Assembly: GCA_900404475.1 (NCBI GenBank)
Contig: OUQQ01000016.1
Coordinates: 45,505-109,504 of the forward strand
Length of the DNA: 64,000 nt
Origin: Spongospora subterranea
Lineage: Eukaryota > Endomyxa > Phytomyxea > Plasmodiophorida > Plasmodiophoridae
Direction of reading: 5' to 3'
Below, piece by piece: positions 36,050 through 47,900 of the stretch. The notes under the pieces are model-generated. The model made no database searches, was not told the origin of the DNA, and was given only the letters and a program-made list of their open reading frames with translations. Numbering within the stretch: position 1 is the first letter of the stretch; every line of letters begins with the position of its first letter. A program made the translations under genes and the position numbers.

Positions 36050-36645
36050 GCCATCGATTCAACAGGTAAAGACGAACGGCGATGGCACTATTGAATGCTA
36101 CAGAGCACGACTAGTTGGCCAAGGATTGTCCCAAAGGGATGGGAGCTGACTACGACGAGACGTTCTTCCCTGTCGCAACTACTGCAACCATTTCAACGAT
36201 GATCGGACTGAAGGCCCAGGGCTGCAGGTCCAGAGCAATCTCGTTGTTGACACAGCCGACTTGAACGCGGATCACGACGCAGAACTACAGTATACCTCAC
36301 CCAACCGAAGGCTTTCGGAGCCGACACCCAACCAGGGGGAACCTTTAATGTGCAGACTCCACAATGCAATTTATGGCCTCAAGCAGGTCGGCCTGGCATC
36401 GTACCACTTCGTCGAAATTACTGCTCAAAAAATGGATTGTAGAAAGAGCCATAACGATACCTGCCAATCCATCAACGGCGATGGCGATAACTTAATTCTG
36501 GTCGCAACCCTATGTTGCCGACATTATTGTAGATTATCGCTCACTCGACCCAATCGCGTATTTCGACACAATGGAAAATATACAGTATTTTCGTTGCCGG
36601 TCGGATGTTTTCGTCACAGTATCGACCGACCCCGGTTCAACAACT
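36050..36645 (+). mobile_element. Broken Ty1/copia reverse transcriptase
   Basis: TNGDGTIECYRARLVGQGLS then, in another frame, GADYDETFFPVATTATIST, then MCRLHNAIYGLKQ, are successive landmarks of copia reverse transcriptase on the + strand. At least two frameshifts and a stop interrupt them, and the catalytic YVDD is not intact. HTDFVGPL at about 35730 might be an integrase trace. No LTRs were found. Confidence 0.75.
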
Positions 36646-36713
36646 AAAATAGAGGAAAACTGGGAGATCGGCAAGAGTAATTAATAGAATACATTGTTTA
36701 GGGGAAATTTGGA

Positions 36714-38530
36714 TCAAAACTTGACATGCTTGGAAGACGGCATAGGCGCATCACCACCAGTAGAACGGAAATGGGCCCCATACAGAGCGTGCTGTTTCTT
36801 CTTGACACCGCCGCCGAACTTCATCAGCGCTTCGGGAACGCTGGCCCCGCTCTCGTTCAGCACGTTGATCAACTCGCCGGAATGCGCTTTATCGGCGATG
36901 GTGAAGAACGTGTGGGCGATGCCCTTGTTGCCAGCGCGGCCAGTACGACCTGTGGATGAATTAGGGCGGATACGACACGATGGGTTGTTATCGTACCGAT
37001 TCTGTGAATATAGTCCTCGATTGTCAGAGGAAATGAGTAGTTGATCACGTACTCGACCTTGGGAATGTCGAGACCACGAGCGGCAACGTCGGTGGCGATC
37101 AGCAGCGGGAATTTCCCGCTCTTGAAATCCATCAGTGAGGCAGTTCGCTCCGGCTGCGATTTGTCGCCATGCAGGGCCGTACACGACCAACCTTTCCGCT
37201 TGAGGGTGGATTCAACGCGGATCGCCTCCTTCTTGTAGAGCACGAACACGATGACGCGATTGACGCCATCGTGATATTGCTTCAGGAGCTGATCCAGTAA
37301 CCGATCGCGATCGTGTCCGTCGACCACCTCCACGATCTGCTTGACGTTGGCGCTGGCCGACAGATCATCGGATCCGATGGTGACGCGGACCGGGTTGTTC
37401 AGGAACTCGCTCGCCAGTTTCTGAATCTCGGCGGGCCAGGTTGCCGAGAACATGACCGTCTGGCGTGGGCGATCCCCGATAGCGGCGACGATCGCGCGGA
37501 TATCGGGCTCGAATCCGAGATCCAGCATTCGGTCGGCTTCATCCAGGACCAGATACGAGACCTGTTTGAGGCTGATAACCCCTTCCCTGATATAGCCCAG
37601 CAATCTCCCCGGTGTCGCCACCATCATGTGGACGATCCCCTTCAGCTCCCCAACTTGTTCGTGCTTATTCCCGCCACCATACACGCAGACGGTCTTGGTC
37701 GACGACGCCTGGCCCGCGCCCACACACACCTCGGCGCTTTGCATGGCCAGCTCCCGGGTTGGCGATAGCACCAGCACGATCGGGCCACTGTTTTTGCTGG
37801 ATTTGGATAAGGGCGGATGCGATTGAATATGCGCTAACGCCGGCAGACAAAAAGCCAACGTCTTCCCACTTCCGGTCTCGGCAATACCAACGCCTGAAAC
37901 AAAAAACACGATTATTACTGGAATTTCCAGATGGGGTGAGTCGGATTGGCTTACAATCCCTTCCCGACAGTAAGATTGGCCAACATTGGGCCTGAATGGG
38001 GGTGGGATTCGTGAACCCCGATATGCAGGACGTGATACTGCTGGGAAGACCCAGGTCGGTGAAGGCGCCGATCGGGTGGAATTCGTTGGACGACGCCGCG
38101 TCATCTGTGTGGGGAATCGGTATTTCAGTTAGGATCCCGGCGTGGCCAGATGGCGTCATCACATACCGACAACGATCGAGTGCTTCTGACGATACTCCTT
38201 GACATCATCTGAACTCATCGACGATTTCACTTTAATTGACGTTCTTGTCTCGCTTTCACCTTCTTTGGCTTTGCTTTTCGACGACTTCTTCTTCTTCAAT
38301 GGTTTCTCAGCGACAATCTCGATAATCTGCTCCGGTTCGACATTCATCGGTTTCTCATGGGTTTTCTTCCGTTTTTTCAGCGATTTTTCGGCCTTGAGTG
38401 GTTCCTCAGGATTAAGATCTTTCACACAATAATCACCATTATCGCCCGATTTCCTCTCACTGCTTTTATCGACCGATTTCGCCTTCTTTTTCGATTTCCG
38501 TATTGCGGAAACCGGGTCAGATACTTTCAT
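36714..38530 (-). CDS. DBP3: DEAD-box RNA helicase DBP3
   Basis: ATP-dependent helicase of 60S ribosome biogenesis in the nucleolus. Exons 38530-38167, 38104-37955, 37893-36997 and 36949-36714 (introns of 62, 61 and 47 nt) give 548 aa. The N-terminus is Lys-rich ([25 protein letters not shown]) as in Dbp3. Helicase motifs: Q motif [23 protein letters not shown] (just after intron 2), Ia PTRELA, Ib [54 protein letters not shown], which is split by intron 3. The tail [19 protein letters not shown] matches Dbp3 and separates it from Dbp2/p68. GC-rich codons. TMEM222 lies 301 nt upstream on the same strand. Confidence 0.95.
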
Positions 38531-38831
38531 GAAAACGAATTTATATTCTGAGATAGAGGTAGAGTCAGGAACCTGACCGGGCGCAATAGTTTCCGGATAC
38601 CGTCACGCAGTCCGCATCAACGTTACGATTTTGAGAGTAAAAAACACCAAAAAATCGATCACGAGTTTATTCCAGTGATGTTATTTATGTTGAGATTTAA
38701 TTAGGTTTCAAACAGTCGATACAGTATGGTACATGTTGTGTCGCGGTGGGGCCAGCACAGCTGGCGAGTTGTGCCCCCCAGGAGAGAGACGCCACCAGGA
38801 ACACAAACTCGCACAGAGATCAACCACAACT

Positions 38832-39639
38832 TCACCGCAATGAGAAATACAATGACGCCGCGATCCCGATCAGGACGGAGAACCCCATATAGGTTCGGAT
38901 GAAGCTGGACACCGACACGAACGTCCCACGACATGTGATCAGATACCAGCAGTAGATCACTGACCAACGACAGATTTAGAGATGGGCGGCGGGTACGGGG
39001 AATTGGTGTGGCGTACTTGACCAAGGTTTACCCGCTTTGTGGAGAGAACAGCTAGCATGATGATGGCAGTTATTAGTGAATATATTGTGCTGAGGTGGAG
39101 AGGTTAGCAAACCGAGTAGATATGGTGAGCCAGAAAATATCACCTGCAGTTTGCTGTATTCATCATCGGCCGACGCTAACGATAAGTCCCATCGCTCCTC
39201 GATCGACAATGACGGATTCATTCCCGGGAATGAACACGACCAGGGGTCGATCTGATAATATCTGGATAACACCAATGCTGAACAGAAGAAATCGTCCTTT
39301 CGTCAAAAACACACTAACCTGGTGACTTTCCCCACCATAAAGTCGTCAATACCAATGAAATATGATCCAGCGAAATCATGGACACGGCCTGTAGAGTCGC
39401 ATATTCCCATATGGCCAATAATCGGAATAATCCAACTGCAAATGAACCTGTCCATCAGCTGAACACATCGGTCGAACGAGATCGACTAACGATATAATCG
39501 GCAATGGACCGAACACAATACAGAACGGGAACCGATTGGCGGCGGGATCGATTCGACCGGCGCCGGGCGCCCTGGGATCACCCCCGATATCGGTACCGGC
39601 CCCCGGTTTCCTGGCCAGAATGGGGACGGCCTCTCCCAT
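38832..39639 (-). CDS. TMEM222/RTE1-family membrane protein (DUF778)
   Basis: Small conserved membrane protein; the plant member RTE1 acts on an ethylene receptor, and the general function is unknown. No single reading frame shows it; five exons do: 39639-39491, 39435-39319, 39261-39144, 39089-39032, 38959-38832 (introns 55-72 nt), 189 aa with phases that close exactly. Hallmarks: PFCIVFGPLPIIS joined to WIIPIIGHMGICDSTG, DFAGSYFIGIDDFMVGKVTR, YYQIDPWSC, the NNCHHHA box (DNCHSH in relatives) and a C-terminal FVSVSSFIRTYMGFSVLIGI membrane segment. The N-terminus is Gly/Pro-rich and not conserved. The NCH(H/S)H box and an HMG-C pair suggest a metal or redox site (inference). Confidence 0.88.
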
Positions 39640-40188
39640 GTGCGATAGTAACTGGTATTAACGTCCACCTATATCCGGGTCTGCGCTCAACGTATATTCT
39701 GTCCCCGACTGGCGATATTACCGACCGACGCCGAGAGAGCCTCTTTTTGACCCCACTCTGACTACAGTAGTAACGGTCACCTTCTCCCAACGTTGGTCGA
39801 CCCAGTCTGTGACTGTATGATGGTGGGGGTGGGGGTGGTGTTACATAGTCGGGTCAGTCCCTGTCATTTGACAAAGCATGGCGCTGCGATATCCCTCGCC
39901 AGGCGCTACACCAGTAATAAGTGACCGTTGACGGTGCTTCAGTTGAGTTTATTGCACTTTCTGCATATGAGTGTTTTGACAGATCGGATTGAGGTTCGGC
40001 ATCGCCCGCCCACATATCCCGCACCCACATGTGTGTTCAGGGTTAAAGCTCAATAAAAAGAACCAGGAAGTTTGTATATATATATAATTCGTTAGCGCTA
40101 TCGTGATTCGTCCTTTGTACTGACGCAACAATGATGCCCTTGACCAGAGTAGCGCCTTTTTTCCGACCCCAGTATATTGCTGTACGTG
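39640..40188. other. Gap TMEM222 to AAA-ATPase-like gene
   Basis: 549 nt with a short G-rich tract (GGTGGGGGTGGGGGTGG) at about 39820. No gene seen. Confidence 0.35.
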
Positions 40189-41557
40189 CTAATCGGCTTG
40201 AGGACGATATAGGGCATCGATCAGAGGCAAGACCATGTACTCGTTAACGTCTCTGGCGAACCCAAAACGTAATTTGATTCAGTCAACACGATTTCAATCA
40301 TAACAAGAGACCATGAACCTACATATTTGGAACGCCAACTCGACCTATCCTTACTAGGGTTTCGGCATCCACTTCAACACGCCTCACCGTCAAAAGCCCC
40401 AATTTCAGCAAGAGCATATGGATGTCGTTCTCAACGGCGTCGGAACAGCGTTTGAATTTGTTCTTCCACGGCAGCTCCATTTGCAATGGCAACTGCCCTT
40501 CGAAGGGATTGGCCACGTCGGTCTGCATCAGCACGTCAAACAGCCACAGCATGGGCCCAACGGCCGACGACCAATGCGGGCCAAACTCATGGCAACGCAT
40601 CAACATATTGATCGCATATGGGTTATGACAATGCCGATCTTGACCTAGCGAGCCCCAATTATACCCCCCGTACCAATCCGAGATCTTCTCCTCAACCTCA
40701 TCGGTGCTGGCCGCGTCCAGCTTGTCCCTCAGGATCGCCAGCTCCCGACCGAAGTTCTGGCGAATCTCCTCGGTCGTATAGCCGACCAGGTTGGCCGCGT
40801 GGTCGTCAAAGGTCAGATCCGATATGTACCCGGGGATGTCAATTCGCCCCACCGCCGTATAGAACTGAAAACGGATATGCCCTTCCAGCGCCTCGATGGC
40901 GTCCAAGAAATCCGACACGACCAACGAATTGGCGTCAGCCGCGATTTGCTTCTCGTTTGGGCCCATGGACGACAGTACATCCGATACTGGCGCGTCGACT
41001 TCGTCGACTAGCACGACGACTTTGCCGCTGGGCGATCTCGACGCCGCTCCGACGATCAGGTCCCGAACCGCGCCCTTGACCGACGTCCTGGAGACAGAAT
41101 CGCCCAGCCCATGTTGTTGGCCCAGCCGACGAATGGACTCCATCAGGGAGTGGCGGAAATCCTTCCGCCTGGCGATCCCTTGCATATTGAAGTGCAATAC
41201 GTTGTGCTGTTCCGATTTCCAATCCCAGTCGGTGTCGGCGATCGCCAGTCGGCTCCCGACCGACCCGTCGAAAAAATGCCTTTCACCACTGAACAGAGAG
41301 CCCAAGGTCGTCAGCGTCATGGTCTTGCCGAATTTTGATGGGCGACAAAACACGTATTTCGAATCGTTTGCTATGATCATCTTCAGCTCCATCGTCTTGT
41401 CGACTAGGACGAAATTGCGTTCTCGCGCCACCGCGAATGTCGAGACCGACGACGTGATATGCGTCGCTGGGTGCGACAGCTTCGGTGACGTTGCCGACGA
41501 TGGCTGGGTCTCGGTTGCCATGTATCGCCGGCATCGATGGCGTATTCTGGCGAGCAT
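40189..41557 (-). CDS. AAA-ATPase-like domain protein (PF09820 type)
   Basis: Member of the predicted AAA-ATPase family found in bacteria and in some early-diverging fungi, biological role unknown. Exons 41557-40323 and 40252-40189 give 432 aa. Seen: ARERNFVLVDKTMELKMII, Walker A variant CRPSKFGKTMTLTTL, FFDGSVGSRL, Walker B KVVVLVDEVDAPV, FYTAVGRIDIPGYISDLTFD (sensor-like), VGYTTEEIRQNF, WYGGYNWG and NPYAINMLM. All these are typical. After the second exon's VNEYMVLPLIDALYRPQAD the frame stops; the PD-(D/E)XK nuclease often fused after this domain is absent. The start at MLARIRHRC has a basic leader; MATETQPSS 12 residues on is an alternative. Such genes are often multicopy and laterally mobile (family knowledge). 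Confidence 0.82.
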
Positions 41558-43482
41558 TGCCGAACTATTTGGGCTTGTACTGACCGCAAAGGACCAGCCA
41601 TCTCCAGCCGTCCATCAGTCCGAAATTCATCATGTTCGAGACATCGTGTCAATATTGGCCGTTTATTCCATGGCGCGTCTGGTGTCCAACGTAGGGGACT
41701 GCGATCTCCTGTGAAACGCATCGCTGGATTGGTTTTCTCCATCGGCGAAGACCCGGCGATTGATCAATTTACGCGATTACAAGGAGCGATCGAGATCTAA
41801 ACGAGTTTTGAACCACGTGAATGTGATTGGAGCCGGCCAATCACAACAATCTCCTGCTGGTTCAAACTTGATTCAAATGTAATTGCTAAAGATACTCGAT
41901 GAAGCTCGACAATAGAAAGGGTGAGAACTTATGTAAATTGACGAAAACAAAATGTATTGAACAATTCATCCATTAACTGCTCAACGACTATTTTGTGAAA
42001 AACTGTACTTTTGGGAAAGGCCGACCCATAGAACAGCCTCAAAATCATCTTCAGAAAGATTAACAAAATTTTGATATCTATTGATGACAGAAGATACTGA
42101 TTCAACGGCGCTCGTCGAAGAAGTGTTTTAATTGGTTTTCGGCCCAGGCCGACAACATCTCATCGGACCCATCAAGGTTGTAGCTCAGAAATATTCGACG
42201 TCCGGTCTTGATTGCTGTGATGAAAGCGCATTACAATTGGGCGGCAGCAGATATATTTGGGTTGCGGTCCTGACCTAATCTCTGCGAAAGGGATTTGCTA
42301 TCACAGTTCGACGGCGTCGATACGAGTTGGGTGTGCGATGGAAGTTTCCCCTATTCAAACAGCGCTGGCTGAGATTGCCGAAAACCCGAGCACATCAAAG
42401 GGTCATACAAATGGTGTGACACTCGACAATGAGTAATCGGTAAATACATGTGGAGATGTGCTCATATGGATATAGTAACTATGCCTCAGAGCAACGATCG
42501 TGAAATCAACGGTCATGGGCGCCGAATGCGATGGGTACTCCCCGGAAAATCTATGCACGGGAACCGAGCACGGATTCGGGATGATCTCGGCAGATAGTCC
42601 AGCAGGGCAGATCGCCATCTGCGATCTGGAATATCCGATCACGGTCCTGCTGATCCCATACACTGTGACATGGCGCAATCTCCGTCCCTGGACCCAGACG
42701 ACATGTGTGTCATGAGCTGGGTGATTGTTGGTGATCTACCAATCTACCCCACCAGGGCGCAGCCCGTGTCATGTATCATAGGCAGTGCGCGCGACCCTTC
42801 CACATGGCGCTATTCCAACTTGATCAACATTATTGTGGCCGTTTCTCCTCCGCCTTTTCCTGTTTCTCTCTCTCTCTCTCTCTTTTTCTCGTATCCTGTT
42901 GTTCATGTCGTGCAATGGGCATTACACCAACCCGATCACTGTTTCGCATTTCGATTTCCGACCTGAAACTTGGGGAAAGTCAGTTTGGAACATGGTTGTG
43001 GCGCTTCCACCACGGCGACGGATTTGTGGCAGGGGATCACCATTTAGACGTCGGTATCAAAGTGTCGATCGTCGACAGCGTTGGGAGAACCACAACCATT
43101 TCCCAACGCTGACTATCAGCGGTTTCAGTTGGGAACTCGAACTCTGAACAATCATCTGGTTGTTGTGTTGCCCATTGCACGAAGGACGATAATCTCCGTC
43201 ATGTTGCATCATCTTGGTGGAAGTTTGGGCCCTGAAGGATCAGTGCGAGCATTATCGTTAACGGACTCATGCTGGAGATTTTGAGACCTGTCCAACGGAA
43301 ACAATCGACGCGATTTTCTGGCAGAAACTTGATTTCTGGAATCAATCGATACATTCTCTCATAATGGTCAAATTCCCTCATAATTTGACCTTAGTACCCT
43401 TTATTGCGCTAATCTGAAGGTCAACGATATATTTCGTCTCGAACATCTGGACAATCGACAAACTGATGAAAGGCAAAGGCGA
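41558..43482. other. Large gap AAA-ATPase to PWP2
   Basis: 1.9 kb without a convincing gene. It holds a CT microsatellite at about 42867-42885 and a hairpin at 43074-43113 whose 11-bp arms (CAGCGTTGGGA and complement) are perfect. Open frames at 42500-43150 have no family resemblance. Confidence 0.35.
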
Positions 43483-46157
43483 CTAGGCCGCGATTCTGTA
43501 TTGATCGTCGGCTGGTGGTGTTGGTGATGGGGCGGCGATCATATCCTGCCGAGCGATCTTTGCGATCAGGTACTCGAGCTGGTATTGGTTGGAATTGCAG
43601 AGCGAGCTAAGGTTGGCGAACGCGGCGCCCATGTTCTTCTGTAGCGATCGGAACGCGGTCAACATGTGGTGCGAATTCCGTTTGAGATAGGTCCCGTGAA
43701 TGGTCAGCAGATTCACGACCCAAACCAGGTAGATTTCCAGTTCCGAGCGCGTTTCCAACCCGTCGGCGATCAGGTTCAACATCCGCTCCAGGAACACCAA
43801 CGGGATCGAACGGACGATCAGTGCGACGTCGTCGGCAGGGATCGTGACCAGAATCGTCTCCAGAATGGCGTGTTCGTTGAGTCGCAGCGCCATCACCAAC
43901 GCCTTCGACAGCTCCCCGCTCCTGAACGTGGACGCGATCGTGGCCGGCGTGATGTCGACGTCGAGGTCGACCGGGTCGAACAGCAGCTCCTGGTCCAGGG
44001 AATAGATTAGCAGGCCTTGGGTGGCGGCGGCGACCCAGGAACGACCCGTTGGCGAGAACCGAACCGCCCGGCAACGGATCGATGGAATCACACGTCGTGA
44101 CGAGAGCTGTCCACGACAAACACCAGGAAGGTGATCGCGTTTCGCCAGGCGCGTCTGCAGGTCGTCGTGGTCGCTATCGGAGGCGTCGATGTCGTCGACG
44201 GGGCCGGCGTCGGTCATTCGGCGGCTGTTGAGCTGATCGACCACGCCATCGAGTGACCGATTGCAGGAGATCTGATAGCGCGACACCAATACGCGCGCGT
44301 CGACGTCGTAGATGCAGATGAACTTACTATCGCCACCCGCCAGGATGTACCGATTGTCGGCGGAATAGCAGATCGAGCGGAACGAGATGCCCTGGGTGCT
44401 GTTCTCGGCGGATCGAGGATCGTTCCGACGACGACCTCCGCGAATGTCTTCGCGGCACTCGATCGTGCCCTTGAGGGTGTTGGAATTGATATCCCAGAAA
44501 TACAGCTGGCCGTCCAACGACGACGTGCACAGCTCGTTGCCGTCGGATCGGAACGCGACCGCCAGAACGTCCGATCCATGGACCATGTTGTCGACCGACG
44601 CCTTCCTCTCGAACACATCCCAGAGTTTGGCGGTCTTGTCCCACGAACACGACGCCAGCATCGACTGTTCGTCGGAGAACGCCAACGAGCAGACGGGGCC
44701 TTCATGGCCCGAAAGAACGTCCAACAGACGCCCGGTCTGCAACGACCAGACGAATATATCGAATGGGTCCATGGCGCCAGCGCAGATAATCTCCCCAGAC
44801 GGGTCGATCGCCAGCGATATGAACTGGCACGTCGTTGGCGACACCAGCGTTCGGAAATTTCGATATCGGACGAGGTCGTAGGCACGAACCGTTCCGTCCA
44901 ACGATGAGCTGATCACGACGTTGCCGGCCGATGTGAACTCGATCGCCGTGATGGGACCGGCGTGATCGGCAAACGTGGCGAAACAGAACCCGCTGCTGCT
45001 GTTCCAGATCTTCACCTTGCCGTCGTCGGCGCCGGTGCACATGATCTGGCCGTCGGTCGAGTAGGCGACGGCGTTGATGTCGTTGCTGTGGCCCTGTTGT
45101 TTGAGGATGTAGGTCTCGGATTGCCATTCCCAGACCAGGAGCTGGCCGAGCGTGGACGAGCCGAACCCGAGCCAGTCGCCGGTCGGGCTGATGGCGACGG
45201 TCGAGATCTGCTGATTGCTGATCGATAGCGAATGGATCTCCAGGATATCCGGCAATGAGTACAACGAGAACAGTCCCGAGCTGAATCCGACCACGACCAG
45301 ATTCAGATCCCCAACTTGATGGAACGCGGCTGATTCCGTCCTGGCGTGATCTTTGGCGAGAAAGTGCTTTTTCTCGATGGCGAAATGGCCACTGGCTAGG
45401 GAATTACCGGCGGCGACTTGACCGTCCTCGTCCACCGCAAATGACCAAACAAACAGGGCGCCATCTTCAGCGAGCGTATAGAGCGTATCGGTGTGGTCGG
45501 TGAAGGACGCGATCGTACGGGACCGGTGGCCGGCCAAGGTCAACGGGCGGAATCCGGGGATGGGATCGAGGGAGAACATCTTGACCGACATGTCCAACGA
45601 GCAGGTGAACAGGAACTGGGAGTCGTTGGACCAGTTGATGTGGGTGATGTGGTCGTAATGACCCGTATAGGTTCGGTATAATGTGAATGGGGAATACTGG
45701 CAGAGTAGGGCGGGCGCCATCCACACGTCGCAGTGCTTTCCTTTGGTCACGGCCAGGTATCGCCCATCGGGACTGAATTTCATGTCCAGAACGGGGCCCT
45801 TGAACTTGAACTTGTTCACGATCACGCGTTTGTGGTAGTTGATCAGGAGCGCGTATCCGTCCTGGTCGATCGAGATCAGTTTGGAACCGCATGGGCTCAG
45901 GGCGATACGCGTGATGTTGTTCTGGTTCTCGAACGGGAACGTTGAGCATTTATGGCTATGGGAACAACATGAGAGTCAGAAACCAGGGAGAATCGGTGCC
46001 GTTCAAGAGAATGCGGTCGAACGTACTGGACCAGGTCGAATTGCGATATTCGATTGCCGACGGGACTCAGAATGGAGTTTCCGTCTTTGGAGAAGAGCAC
46101 ATTACCGCCTTGATAGGAACTTCCACATAGATTTGAGAACTCATAGGAGAACTTCAT
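43483..46157 (-). CDS. PWP2: Periodic tryptophan protein PWP2 (UTP1), SSU processome WD40 protein
   Basis: Core of the UTP-B complex that binds the 5' ETS of pre-rRNA in the nucleolus. Exons 46157-46027 and 45955-43483 with a 71-nt intron give 867 aa, near the family length. N-terminus MKFSYEFSNLCGSSYQGGNV and SPVGNRISQFDL is diagnostic. Then tandem WD40 repeats: LDMKFSPDGRYLAVTKG, HYDHITHINWSNDSQFLF, AGHRSRTIASF, GHSNDINAVAYSTDGQIM, ADHAGPITAIEF, GHEGPVCSLAFSDEQSM, GSDVLAVAFRSDGNEL, IDYAFSPTGRSW-like end (AVRFSPTGRSWVAA). The C-terminal UTP12 domain (MALRLNEHAILETILVTIPA, RSIPLVFLERMLNLIA) is present. Strongly G/C-ending codons. Confidence 0.96.
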
Positions 46158-47900
46158 CCAGCTCGATCCAACGAGCGACGTTAATCCGATCTGGGTCACA
46201 AACCCCTCACGATCGATCCCTGTCCAGAACAGCCCTGGGTCGTAGTCCGGATAAGTCCGTCACGGACTCCGTCAATCAAGCGATTTCTGCCATCGTCCTC
46301 AGGGTTCTCGTTTGGTTGAGGTTGATTCTGACACAATGGGCCTTAATTATTCCAATAGTTCGGCTAATCGATGGTCGTATGATATTCCAGAGGAATTGAT
46401 TTATTATTTCCAATCGGACAATGGTTTGAAACTCTCTCGTTGCGTCTTCAGTCAAATGTCGTTGTTGGTTTTCTACTTTGCTGTTTCCTTTATCGGGGGT
46501 GTTTTTGTTGTCGAACTATTCTGGAGTTGAGGGGTGAGGATGTAGTTCCGCCTTTTGCAGGCGATCATAACCAGTGGCTGAACGGTCTGTGCAATTAGTA
46601 AATACTGTCCTAGATTACAGCGAATGCCGACGCCATAATCGGACGAACTGATCGTTGGTCATTCCGGCGATACGTTGATAGATGGCCAAATTATTGACAG
46701 ATGACCGTTCAGCTGGGCTGACCGATTGGCCGGGAAATGAGCGATGACCTGCAACCACCTCAACTCATCTGGCGCTTCGTGTCGTACACGTCGCATCATT
46801 ACAGTCCAGCTAGTTTTCAAATAACGGTTGACGAATGAATCAAAGGGGTGGTTGGTATTGTTTGTAAACCCCTAAACAACACAGCGGTATTGGCAAGAAC
46901 GTTGACGTGGAAAACTGTTATGGTCCTCGCCACGAATAGGCAAACTTTACATAGGATGTGGGTTTACTGTGCAAATCTACAGTACCCCAGATTCAGACAG
47001 TATTCCTATTTAATGTCGCCAAACAGGTTGTCTTACAAGTGCAATGATTTCTGGTCGATAATGACGAGTGATCACGGAAATCTGGAAGGCCAATGGGAAT
47101 CCTCGCCTTTACCTCATTTCTGTACATTTCTGTACTTGGTATTGATCTTTTGTAGACGTTCTTCCGTAAGTTGTATTTTGGTGCAGAAGGGAAATTAGGA
47201 TCAAATGCACAAACAGTTAACCAGGTGATATTGTTCTTCACTGTAACCGTTCGATCAACGTCCTCAATACCTGATCATCGAACTGCACAACCTTCATGCA
47301 ATAAACTATTTTACGCAATTCCGACGCTAAAGCAGAACAATATAGATCTAGCGTCAGGGGCTGGTAGAGCCTATTTATAATCTCAAGGGACGTCCTCTGG
47401 CTGTAATCAGAAACAGGTGAAGTTGGGAAACGGCCAAGGGTCGGTGGTGGTGGGGCGTGTGTTACTGGTTGGTTGGCCAGTGAGACAGTGTATTATTGTT
47501 GAATATCCCGACAGGGGACCCTGTCATTGATCAGTGGGTCCAGTGGGTAGGGTCGTGATGATCCCCCCCATATCAGGTGCCCCTCTCAACCACACCACCA
47601 CTGTTGGGGGGATATATCCAAACACGCCCAGCACTACGTCACACACACACACACTGCCATCCTATATCGCCAGGGCGAATAACGCCACCCCAATCATTAT
47701 GTAAACTGTCGAACTCAGCACAAGATCCCCGCCGGCTCGATTTCCTGGACGTGTGCTATCCAAGGGTGCCAGAACGATCATCATCGTACCTGGATCCAGC
47801 TCAAAAGGCGGCTGCAAAAAAATCTCGAGATATTATTCGGAAGATTTTTTGGAAATAAACACAACCTCCAGAGATACCCTCAAGAGACCTCGATTCGGCG
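46158..47900. other. Gap PWP2 to zinc-finger gene
   Basis: 1.7 kb. A short + strand frame at 46336-46530 (MGLNYSNSSANRWSYD..., with a hydrophobic tail) is divergent from PWP2 but has no support beyond being open. A short CA run lies at about 47640. At 47700-47860 protein-like readings (DPAQKAAAKKSRDIIRKIF) may be an upstream exon of the next gene, but no donor site fits. Confidence 0.3.

Noticed and set aside
41404..41742. Frames opposite and beside the AAA-ATPase gene
   Set aside because: No family resemblance; compositional shadows of the GC-rich coding strand.
42833..43147. Leu/Ser/Phe-rich frames over the CT microsatellite
   Set aside because: The hydrophobic run is the translation of the CT repeat, not a signal peptide.
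44214..44885. Long alternative frames inside PWP2 (also 45467-45949)
   Set aside because: They are Arg/Ser/Pro-rich shadows of the WD40 reading frame caused by G/C-ending codons.
46336..46530. Small membrane protein divergent from PWP2
   Set aside because: Only an open frame and a hydrophobic tail support it, which is too little to call.
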